From the IMG/VR virus record IMGVR_UViG_3300027833_000197, positions 1-25,866 of that record: a stretch of DNA of 25,866 bases. One strand, 5' to 3'. Source of the stretch: a virus. Both the position numbers and the translations under genes were made by a program. Below are positions 20,687-25,866 of this stretch, piece after piece. Every line of letters begins with the position of its first letter. Position 1 is the first letter of the stretch. Below the pieces are notes generated by a model, which had not been told where the DNA came from, ran no database searches, and saw only the letters and a program-made list of their open reading frames with translations.

Positions 20687-21121
20687 ATGGCTTATATTTC
20701 ACAAGAACGTAAAAAGCAGTTAGCTCCTAATATCAAAGCTGTTCTTAAAAAGTATGGTGCTAAAGGTACTATTGCTATCAAACATCACTCTTCTTTAGTG
20801 GTTAACATTTCTTCTTCGCCTTTTGATTTTGTTGGTGTTCGAAATGCAGAGACGAAAAAAGAATGTGAAAGAACTGGTCGTACTTATTATGAGAACACTA
20901 GTAACTATATCCAAGTTAATACACATTGGATTAGTGATCACTACGAAGGTGCGGCTAGTGACTTCTTGACTGAGCTTGTAGTAGCTATGAAAGGTGACGA
21001 ATGGTTTGATCATTCAGACATGATGTCAGATTATCACCACGTTGATTTTTACCTAGACATCAACATCGGTAAGTGGAACAAGCCTTACGTTTGTATTCAA
21101 GAAGAAGCTATGGCGGCTTAG
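20687..21121 (+). CDS. Conserved phage protein of unknown function
   Basis: A 144-residue protein beginning AYISQERKKQLAPNIKAVLK, with KYGAKGTIAIKHHSSLVVNI, SPFDFVG, YIQVNTHWISDHYEGAASDFL and an ending DFYLDINIGKWNKPYVCI. I recall very similar text in small phage and plasmid proteins, also fused in larger ones, without a known activity. The His-rich strand and LDINIGKWNKPYV look conserved. It has its own promoter, and its TAA is followed by the inverted repeat with the late promoter. Confidence 0.7.
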   Translation: MAYISQERKKQLAPNIKAVLKKYGAKGTIAIKHHSSLVVNISSSPFDFVGVRNAETKKECERTGRTYYENTSNYIQVNTHWISDHYEGAASDFLTELVVAMKGDEWFDHSDMMSDYHHVDFYLDINIGKWNKPYVCIQEEAMAA

Positions 21122-21136
21122 AAATTCTCCCTCGAC

Positions 21137-21177
21137 GTGTTCTATTTGTATAAATAACACTATACCAAATAGAACAC
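21137..21177 (+). promoter_or_regulatory. Late promoter inside a 12-bp inverted repeat
   Basis: A perfect TATAAATA (21149-21156) lies in the 17-base spacer between GTGTTCTATTTG (21137-21148) and its exact complement CAAATAGAACAC (21166-21177). The ribosome site TGAGGA (21179-21184) follows the right arm after one base. Read-through RNA would form a 12-bp hairpin next to that site; RNA begun at the late promoter would lack the left arm. Confidence 0.85.
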
Positions 21178-21188
21178 ATGAGGATGGC

Positions 21189-22166
21189 ATGCTAAACTTT
21201 AAAAGCTTTATGATCGAAGAAGAAACCTTAATCACTGAACAATATCTATCTGAACAGTATGACATTTTGATGGAAAAGATGATTACCTTTGGTGGAAAGA
21301 CTTCCCCGAAATATGGTAATGTTGTTATTCTTGCGGGTGGCATGGCTTCTGGTAAAGGTTTTGTAAAGAGCAATCTTATTGGCGTTGATGGATATTCATT
21401 CGACCCTGATGCACTAAAACCGTTGGTTGCATCTGCACCGATTTTAGTGGCTAAGATTAAGCAAGAATTTGGAAGAGACGTTCCCGAATTAGCCAAAGAT
21501 ATGAACCCAAAAAATGCAACTATATTGCATAACCTCATTGGTAAAGAATTAAAGATTGGCGATCGTAGGTTAGAGGCATTATATAAATCTGTTACGACTG
21601 CCCCTCAAGATCGTAAACCAAATATCATTTTTGATTTCAGTTTACAAAAGTTTGATAAGCTTGATAAGACTATTGATGCAATCCTACCACTTGGATACGA
21701 CAAGTCTAACATCCACATTGTGTGGGTTGTTAATGACGTTGAGGTGGCATCTGCACAGAACCAAGCACGTCCCAGAACAGCCCCAGAGGACTTGCTGAGG
21801 GCTTCTCACGCGGGTGCGTCCCTATCCATGCAGAAGCTTGTCTCTATGGGCGAAGGCATTGGCAGATACCTTGATGGCGAGATCGTTATTGCTTTCAATA
21901 AAGTTAAAGTCGATAACGAATTGGCAACAGGCATTAAAGTTAAAGATAAAAAATCAAAAGGTAAAGTACAAGGCGCTAACATGCCAGTACAGACAAAACG
22001 TGGACTTAAGAAAGTTGGTGCGGGTTCTACAGGACAGTATTTGAAAGATGCTGAATACGTTTACCTAAAGCGCAAAGGCAAAAAGGTAACATCAGTGAAG
22101 AATTTAGCAACTGATATTATCAGAAAGATTAAATCGTATGTGCCTAACCCAGAGATTTGGAAATAA
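21189..22166 (+). CDS. P-loop kinase-like protein with putative capsid-targeting N-terminus
   Basis: A 325-residue protein. The N-terminus MLNFKSFMIEEETLITEQYLSE resembles T4 capsid-targeting sequences (MKTYQEFIAEA), with I-T-E and L-S-E fitting the (L/I)-x-E cleavage rule of prohead protease gp21. After it comes VVILAGGMASGKGFVKSN (Walker A at 50-57; the usual Ser/Thr after Lys is Gly), then YSFDPDALKP. That arrangement is like zeta-toxin and related kinases, with Arg-rich RPRTAPEDLLR near 200. The C-terminal 90 residues are Lys-rich. A late promoter precedes it. Suggested role: a virion-carried kinase or nucleotide-binding effector; the substrate is unknown. Confidence 0.75.
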   Translation: MLNFKSFMIEEETLITEQYLSEQYDILMEKMITFGGKTSPKYGNVVILAGGMASGKGFVKSNLIGVDGYSFDPDALKPLVASAPILVAKIKQEFGRDVPELAKDMNPKNATILHNLIGKELKIGDRRLEALYKSVTTAPQDRKPNIIFDFSLQKFDKLDKTIDAILPLGYDKSNIHIVWVVNDVEVASAQNQARPRTAPEDLLRASHAGASLSMQKLVSMGEGIGRYLDGEIVIAFNKVKVDNELATGIKVKDKKSKGKVQGANMPVQTKRGLKKVGAGSTGQYLKDAEYVYLKRKGKKVTSVKNLATDIIRKIKSYVPNPEIWK

Positions 22167-22168
22167 CA

Positions 22169-22612
22169 GTGAAAAGTTTTAAAACACATTTGTCAGAACT
22201 AAAAGTTTGGATGCCACCAAAAGGCTCTGGCTTGGGGATTGCTAGAATTAACATGCCACAAGTTAAGGCAGATGATTACCCAGATTACATAAAATACTTA
22301 GAGAAAATGGGAATTGTTTTCAAAGCAAAGACTATTGACCCAAATAAGCTTTTGCCTATTCAAAGAGAATTTAATATTCAAGGTGTCGAACGATCATTGT
22401 CCAAAATGGCATCACTTGTCCCTGGGGCGAAAGACAAATCTATTATCATATCAAAAGATAATTACATTGTGGATGGACATCACAGATGGATTGCTTATAA
22501 GAATGTTGGAAAGAATATTAATGTCATGCAAGCAAATGTTGATATGAAAAAACTTCTCGACGCCACGAACAAATACCCAAAGGTATATAATAGAAGTAAT
22601 CAAAATAAATAA
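22169..22612 (+). CDS. ParB-like domain protein with putative capsid-targeting N-terminus
   Basis: A 147-residue protein from GTG 22169, two bases after the previous stop, with GGA upstream. That start gives MKSFKTHLSEL, matching the T4 capsid-targeting pattern with a likely L-S-E cleavage point. An in-frame TTG at 22157 would bury it. The rest has IDPNKLLPIQREF near 57-69 and IIISKDNYIVDGHHRWIAYK with DGHHRW at 102-107, the hallmark of ParB/sulfiredoxin-fold nucleases and CTPases. It is co-transcribed with the kinase-like gene from the late promoter. DNA cleavage or binding in the injected cell is an inference. Confidence 0.75.
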   Translation: MKSFKTHLSELKVWMPPKGSGLGIARINMPQVKADDYPDYIKYLEKMGIVFKAKTIDPNKLLPIQREFNIQGVERSLSKMASLVPGAKDKSIIISKDNYIVDGHHRWIAYKNVGKNINVMQANVDMKKLLDATNKYPKVYNRSNQNK

Positions 22613-22613
22613 C

Positions 22614-22642
22614 TTGACAATCATTGTTGCATAGTTTAGTTA
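22614..22642 (+). promoter_or_regulatory. Possible weak sigma-70 promoter
   Basis: TTGACA at 22614-22619 is perfect, but the expected -10 position (TAGTTA, 22637-22642) is poor; a better TATGAT at 22641-22646 is too far away (21 bp). It could give low expression of the gene at 22679. Confidence 0.4.
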
Positions 22643-22678
22643 TGATGAGTAAACAGAATCACTAAGAAAGTAAATACT

Positions 22679-22873
22679 ATGAGCCATACACCAGAAGAAC
22701 TAGAAGAAATGATTGCCGAGATGATCCCTTTGATTGCTCAGCACAAAGCAAATGGTAAAATGTCTACCGCAGAAACATGCGAGAAGATCAAGCAAGTCTA
22801 TGAGAACGAATTACATTATGTGTTGACTGGCGAGGAAATCACTATGCCATACGAAGAATGGTATGATGGCTAA
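22679..22873 (+). CDS. Small acidic protein, unknown
   Basis: A 64-residue helical protein, acidic at the start (TPEELEEMIAEMIPLIAQHK) and end (EEITMPYEEWYDG). It lacks the capsid-targeting-like N-terminus of its neighbours and follows a possible separate promoter, so it may be cytoplasmic, for example a protective partner. That idea has no motif support. The ribosome site is weak (AAGAAAG). It is followed by the toxin-like gene after 18 bases. Confidence 0.55.
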   Translation: MSHTPEELEEMIAEMIPLIAQHKANGKMSTAETCEKIKQVYENELHYVLTGEEITMPYEEWYDG

Positions 22874-22891
22874 CAACCAAGGAAGACAAAA

Positions 22892-23302
22892 ATGAAAAAT
22901 TTTAAACAACATTTGGCAGAAGCTGAAGCTAAATCATGTGACTTGATTGGCATGAAACAAATCAAAGCATTCGAAAAGATTGTTGATCAACTCTTTAAGA
23001 AGTATGATATTGACTTTAACTTCACACGTCACTTTGGTGATCGTATGAGTGATGAGCGTAATACACCTTGTATCACACTCAAGGAATTGGCTGAGTTCAT
23101 CAAGAAAGTTTACGCACAGAAAGGCAAGTCTTTGAAAGACGTTGCAGGTGCTGAAGCTGTTCTTAAAGACATCCAAAAAGATTTAAATATTCCAGTTGCA
23201 GTTACATACGACAGACGAAAAGACGAATTCGATGTTGTTATGAAAACAATTATGCGCAAAAAGAATTTCAAAAGCCCAGATAAATTTATCAATTACAAGT
23301 AA
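22892..23302 (+). CDS. RNase-toxin-like protein with putative capsid-targeting N-terminus
   Basis: A 136-residue protein. MKNFKQHLAEAEA is the closest match in the window to T4 MKTYQEFIAEA, with L-A-E then A as the expected gp21 cut. The remaining domain has FTRHFGDRMSDERN (H47, R51, R56), ITLKELAEFIKKVYAQ, then VTYDRRKDEFDVV and KTIMRKKNF. An early H-x3-R-x4-R, a late YDRR and a basic T/R end are seen in RelE/barnase-like (BECR-type) nucleases, including phage versions. Activity is inferred only. It starts after AAGGAAG and probably reads on from the late transcript. Confidence 0.7.
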   Translation: MKNFKQHLAEAEAKSCDLIGMKQIKAFEKIVDQLFKKYDIDFNFTRHFGDRMSDERNTPCITLKELAEFIKKVYAQKGKSLKDVAGAEAVLKDIQKDLNIPVAVTYDRRKDEFDVVMKTIMRKKNFKSPDKFINYK

Positions 23303-23309
23303 AAAAGAC

Positions 23310-23338
23310 TTGACAAGTGTTTAATAGTATGGTATAAT
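23310..23338 (+). promoter_or_regulatory. Consensus sigma-70 promoter with palindromic operator
   Basis: TTGACA at 23310-23315 and TATAAT at 23333-23338 have a 17-bp spacer. The palindrome AGGGTTAACCCT (23339-23350) covers the expected start site. It would express the membrane protein gene and the tRNA-like element. Confidence 0.85.
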
Positions 23339-23357
23339 AGGGTTAACCCTTATGATA
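23332..23357 (+). repeat. 26-bp promoter/palindrome repeat, copy 2
   Basis: An exact inverted copy of 2535-2560, including the -10 hexamer, the AGGGTTAACCCT palindrome and TATGATA. The flanking ACTTGACAA around the -35 is also shared, but the spacers differ in sequence and by one base in length. Confidence 0.85.
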
Positions 23358-23385
23358 ATAAATGATTCGTTTAAAAGGTTTTAAT

Positions 23386-23637
23386 ATGGAAAGATTGTAT
23401 CTACTATCATCATTTGTATTAGTTGTTATGGTAATGTCTCAATGGACAATAGCGACAATATTAATGTTACTCATGTTGACAATACCAACATCTATCTTTG
23501 GTTCATATCTTGTATATGCAACATTCACACGTAGAAAAGAAGATGGTTCAATTGCATTCTTAGTGCCATTCTTATTTGGTTTAGCTCTAATATCAGTAAC
23601 AGTTAAATGTTTATCAGTGATCTATCAGATCATCTAA
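23386..23637 (+). CDS. Small multi-pass membrane protein
   Basis: An 83-residue very hydrophobic protein with three likely membrane segments (residues about 3-19, 21-43 and 55-80) and one basic loop, TRRKEDGS, at about 48-55. The start at ATG 23386 has AAAGG at 23374-23378 with good spacing. An in-frame ATG at 23362 would add a short leader with no ribosome site. Its promoter carries the palindromic operator. Phage proteins of this size and type include superinfection-exclusion and holin-like factors, but nothing here is specific. Confidence 0.65.
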   Translation: MERLYLLSSFVLVVMVMSQWTIATILMLLMLTIPTSIFGSYLVYATFTRRKEDGSIAFLVPFLFGLALISVTVKCLSVIYQII

Positions 23638-23718
23638 GTCAGTGTAGGTTTGCTAACCTTGAAGATATCTAGGCGTCATATCATAAGGTGGTAGGGTTCA
23701 ATTCCCTAACTGACACCA
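23638..23718 (+). tRNA. tRNA-like element, non-canonical or decayed
   Basis: A perfect T-arm, TAGGG-TTCAATT-CCCTA (23692-23708), is followed by ACTGAC, A and an encoded CCA (23716-23718). ACTGAC pairs with GTCAGT (23638-23643), directly after the previous stop codon. Inside, AGGTT-TGCT-AACCT and GATAT-(9 bases)-ATATC fold as two hairpins. It departs from a normal tRNA: 6-bp acceptor, 4-base D-loop lacking GG, 9-base anticodon loop and 9-base variable region. It is therefore a tRNA relic or a stable tRNA-like RNA, and no amino acid can be assigned. Confidence 0.55.
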
Positions 23719-23753
23719 AATCCAATTAAATTAAAATAACGTTCATTTAGTGC

Positions 23754-23782
23754 TTGACAGCACCCTTCAATGATTCTATAAC
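23754..23782 (+). promoter_or_regulatory. Sigma-70 promoter with TGATTC-TATAAC, -35 in a small hairpin loop
   Basis: TTGACA at 23754-23759 and TATAAC at 23777-23782 have a 17-bp spacer, with TGATTC before the -10. GTGC (23750-23753) and GCAC (23760-23763) enclose the -35 exactly as a 6-base loop, but no U-run follows, so this is at most a degenerate form of the terminator composite. Confidence 0.78.
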
Positions 23783-23823
23783 GTATGTATAAGTTAATCG
23801 AAAGTCTTTGAAAGGACATTAAA

Positions 23824-24075
23824 ATGAACGTATCAGAAATCAAAAACGCAATGATGACAATGACACAAACAGAGTTGTCACAGATCATGAACATCGCTCA
23901 ACAGATCAAAGCGATTAGCGCTCAAGCCACTTTTAATGTTGGTGACTCAGTTTGGGTTGTTCAGAAAACAAAACGTACTCAAGGCGTCATCGAAAAGATG
24001 AACCCTAAGAAAGCTGTCGTGTCTATGCGTGGATCACGTTACACTGTTCCTTTCTCAATGTTGGAAGCGGCATAA
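23824..24075 (+). CDS. Small KOW/SH3-like protein
   Basis: An 83-residue protein with an N-terminal helix (VSEIKNAMMTMTQTELSQIM) and a C-terminal small barrel (FNVGDSVWVVQKTKRTQGVI then KAVVSMRGSRYTVPFSMLE). The G-D-x-V, G-x-V/I and VP-x-S-ML pattern is that of KOW-like beta barrels. I recall this helix-plus-barrel layout in small proteins of several T4-like phages. Binding to RNA or RNA polymerase is possible but unproven. It starts after AAAGGAC and is followed directly by a terminator/promoter composite. Confidence 0.7.
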   Translation: MNVSEIKNAMMTMTQTELSQIMNIAQQIKAISAQATFNVGDSVWVVQKTKRTQGVIEKMNPKKAVVSMRGSRYTVPFSMLEAA

Positions 24076-24080
24076 AAATA

Positions 24081-24114
24081 GGGGGTTGACACCCCCTTCT
24101 CAATTTGGTATAGT
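24081..24114 (+). terminator. GC hairpin with the -35 box as its loop
   Basis: GGGGG (24081-24085) pairs with CCCCC (24092-24096), and the 6-base loop is exactly TTGACA (24086-24091). TATAGT at 24109-24114 follows after 17 bp, making a promoter for the gene at 24145. The tail TTCTCAATTT is a weak terminator tract, so termination may be partial. Confidence 0.75.
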
Positions 24115-24144
24115 TTAAAAGTAACAGTACGAAGGAGTACATAT

Positions 24145-24480
24145 ATGAGTAAAATCCCTTTTGGAATTATCATGCGTGGTCAGAAAGACTATGTGCATAG
24201 TGAATTGTCAAACTTCATTGAGTGTGCTGAAGGCATTGAGCCTAAGTCTCTGTGTGACAGCTACGTTGAGTTCCTTGACGAATTTCTGTCTGGTAACATT
24301 AAGAAGTCTACGATGGTAGACATTAATATTCTAAAGGAGTTCCGTGCTGATCTCGACAACCGTGCCGACATCGATTACCGTGAAGGACATTGGGATGATG
24401 AACCAACTATCTATGCGGGTGGTAAATACTTTGCCAAGATTGCAGATAAACTTAGGGCGCATATTAATGCGTCTGCATAA
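24145..24480 (+). CDS. Unknown small protein
   Basis: A 111-residue, mainly helical acidic protein starting SKIPFGIIMRGQKDYVHSEL and continuing with LCDSYVEFLDEFLSGNIKKS and an end KIADKLRAHINASA. No motif, signal peptide or membrane segment is recognised. It has a good AAGGAG ribosome site and its own promoter, and ends the plus-strand accessory island before a strong terminator. Confidence 0.6.
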   Translation: MSKIPFGIIMRGQKDYVHSELSNFIECAEGIEPKSLCDSYVEFLDEFLSGNIKKSTMVDINILKEFRADLDNRADIDYREGHWDDEPTIYAGGKYFAKIADKLRAHINASA

Positions 24481-24482
24481 AG

Positions 24483-24510
24483 AAGAGGGGGCTTAGCGCC
24501 CCCTTTTTTT
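24483..24510. terminator. Terminator between convergent genes
   Basis: GGGGGC (24487-24492) pairs with GCCCCC (24498-24503) around TTAGC and is followed by seven T (24504-24510), extended at the base by AAGA/TTTT-type pairs. It is strong for plus-strand transcripts. On the minus strand the tail (TCTTCTTT) is weaker but could also work. The T-run reaches the stop of the minus-strand gene. Confidence 0.9.
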
Positions 24511-25866
24511 AATTTGAAAAGTAAGGTAGAAAGTTTTGATTCACAGTGTGACCGCTACCACCACCACCAATAACTGACAAACTATTTTGAGATTGCGCAC
24601 CTTGGACGTTGTTTACTGTAACTGGATTGTTCTGTGGTGCATTGATCACGGTCACGCCACTTGTTGCTTCCATACCACCTACACTTCTGTTCTTAACAAC
24701 AGTCTCAAACATTCTTAAGAACTGACCTTCTGGTGAGCTTTCATTAATTACAGCCTCATTACCATGAAGCATCGAAAGAGTTCCGTTGCCAAAGTTTCGG
24801 AAGCCACCAGAACCCCTACGAAATGATGTGCCATTAAATTCAGCCATTGATGTAAAAAATGCTTGTTGTGATGGTGTCAAAGCACCAAAGTTTTCCATGC
24901 CGAGCATCACTTGGTCGCCGCTTTCGCCAGCTTGTCCCACTAACCTCAGGTAAGCTTGAGCCGCCAACCCTCTTATTTCTGGGTTATCACTGCGTAACGT
25001 TGTTTGAAATCCTTCAAGTAGTTGATCTAAGTTGACATCATCTCTGTCCTCTCCAAGTGAACCTATCAATTCCTCTGTAGTATTGTTCAAAAGATTTCTG
25101 ATGCTTGCCCCATTTTGAATAGCTTTATCGTCAACAGCCGCCGCGATTGCTTCTCCCACCGCTTGTTTGGCTGCTGGGTCTTCTAACGCATTTACAATCA
25201 TATCTTCTGTTAGTGTTCCGTTATTCAATGCAAGTGCCATTGCTTCTTGTGTTTTCATTGCAGGGACTAGGGCAGATGAATCGGTAGCACCCGCATCATC
25301 AATAATACCACCTACATCACCACCAGTTCCACTTTCATTGCCAAATATTTCGTCTAACAAAGAAAGCCTTCTTTGCGCTTCGGCGGCGGCTTTAGCTTCA
25401 TTTTCTTTAATCCAATTGTAAATTGTTTTGCCTACAACGAAAGCAAGACCAACAGCCGCCACAATTATCATGCCAGTAGGACCAAGACCAAACATCATTG
25501 CTAAAGTAGCCCCACCAAGAACTGCTTGAGTTGCATCTACTGCAAAGTTTGCGACATCTGGGTCTACGCCAGCTTGTTCGATCAGATATTCTTCTACCTT
25601 ACTACCATAAGCAATAGCCAATCCTGTGACAGCGGTAAGAATTGTACCTCTGATGCCACCCAAACCAGCCAAAGGCGCTCTAGGTCCTCTAGGTCCTCCC
25701 CTGTTGTTCACACCTGATGCTAATCCAAAAGCGGCTTGCTTAGCCGCAAAACCTACCATACCACCACCAATCAAAAGATTAGGTAGGTTCCCTAACCATT
25801 CTTCAAATGTAGTAAGAGCCGCTATCATACCGTTAAACTTTTCTTTGAAACCTTCCCAATTAATAT
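24509..25866 (-). CDS. Large structural protein, tape-measure-like C-terminal part
   Basis: The only clear minus-strand gene. The frame is open to the right edge (upstream codons read INWEGFKEKFNG before the Met at 25828), so 450 or so C-terminal residues are seen and the start lies outside. The N-terminal half of this part is Gly/Ala-rich, with hydrophobic stretches (LPNLLIGGGMVGFAAKQAAF and LGPTGMIIVAAVGLAFVVGK). A helical region follows, and then GNGTLSMLHGNEAVI, a motif I associate with the C-terminal ends of large tail tape-measure or tail-associated proteins. The end is Asn/Gln/Gly-rich. A tail or virion role is likely; the exact T4 counterpart is not clear. Confidence 0.6.
   Translation of the reverse strand, partial: INWEGFKEKFNGMIAALTTFEEWLGNLPNLLIGGGMVGFAAKQAAFGLASGVNNRGGPRGPRAPLAGLGGIRGTILTAVTGLAIAYGSKVEEYLIEQAGVDPDVANFAVDATQAVLGGATLAMMFGLGPTGMIIVAAVGLAFVVGKTIYNWIKENEAKAAAEAQRRLSLLDEIFGNESGTGGDVGGIIDDAGATDSSALVPAMKTQEAMALALNNGTLTEDMIVNALEDPAAKQAVGEAIAAAVDDKAIQNGASIRNLLNNTTEELIGSLGEDRDDVNLDQLLEGFQTTLRSDNPEIRGLAAQAYLRLVGQAGESGDQVMLGMENFGALTPSQQAFFTSMAEFNGTSFRRGSGGFRNFGNGTLSMLHGNEAVINESSPEGQFLRMFETVVKNRSVGGMEATSGVTVINAPQNNPVTVNNVQGAQSQNSLSVIGGGGSGHTVNQNFLPYFSN

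Noticed and set aside
22157-22168. TTG at 22157 as start of the ParB-like gene
   Set aside because: It lies inside the previous gene with poor ribosome-site spacing. GTG 22169 gives an N-terminus matching the neighbours.
23662-23686. Assigning an anticodon (for example CAT or GGC) to the tRNA-like element
   Set aside because: No 7-base loop with a 5-bp stem can be formed around these triplets; any assignment would be a guess.
17881-24114. CRISPR array or integrative att repeats in the small-gene islands
   Set aside because: The repeats are promoter and leader elements at gene starts with irregular spacing. There is no regular repeat-spacer pattern and no integrase.
24520-25720. Plus-strand open frames opposite the minus-strand structural gene
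   Set aside because: They are low-complexity complements of a Gly/Ala-rich coding region, with no ribosome sites or recognisable protein content.

Overview
The window is a contiguous piece of a T4-superfamily myovirus genome. It carries UvsY, UvsW, the gp55 late sigma factor, gp47/gp46, the family B polymerase gp43, a DexA exonuclease, the gp45 clamp, the gp44/gp62 clamp loader and RegA. It also has T4-type late promoters (TATAAATA). The gene order, the short gp62, the IbpA-like Hsp20, the trimeric dUTPase and several small companion proteins resemble the marine (cyanophage/pelagiphage-like) branch rather than coliphage T4 itself. Many strong TTGACA-N17-TATAAT promoters imply a bacterial host with an ordinary sigma-70. 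I cannot name the host. The sequence is AT-rich and very compact, and every gene but the last is on the plus strand.

Layout. 1-470: end of a tail-tube-type structural gene. 525-6137: recombination and late-transcription block (uvsY, uvsW behind a late promoter, gene 55, a small membrane protein, 47 and 46, with stop/start overlaps). 6151-11441: two small unknowns, DNA polymerase, a coiled-coil peptide, DexA, a glycosyltransferase and a small unknown. 11546-15209: sliding clamp, companion protein, clamp loader with two tiny inserted genes, RegA and dUTPase. 15214-17875: secreted small protein, Hsp20, metallophosphoesterase and conserved small proteins. 17880-21121 and 23750-24480: accessory islands of small genes. 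Most are single genes or pairs with their own sigma-70 promoter and a recurrent leader. 21189-23302: a late cluster whose three larger proteins begin with what look like T4-type capsid-targeting sequences. 23386-23718: a small membrane protein and a tRNA-like element. 24509-25866 (minus): C-terminal part of a large structural protein, convergent with the rest across a terminator.

How it works together. gp43, 44, 62 and 45 form the replisome. UvsY, UvsW and 46/47 run recombination-dependent replication. gp55 with the clamp fires the TATAAATA promoters ahead of uvsW, hsp20 and the 21.2 kb cluster. RegA would repress early mRNAs.

The most interesting points are these. (1) A probable set of head-packaged effectors: a P-loop kinase-like, a ParB-like and an RNase-toxin-like protein, all with putative capsid-targeting and prohead-protease sites. 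They sit behind a late promoter placed inside a perfect 12-bp inverted repeat. (2) Extreme overlap of signals: in five places the upstream stop codon TGA lies inside the next promoter's -35 TTGACA, and in three places the -35 is the loop of an intrinsic-terminator hairpin. (3) A 26-bp promoter/palindrome module is present twice in opposite orientation, 21 kb apart; one copy would drive RNA antisense to uvsW. Functions of the small genes are mostly unknown and are described as such.
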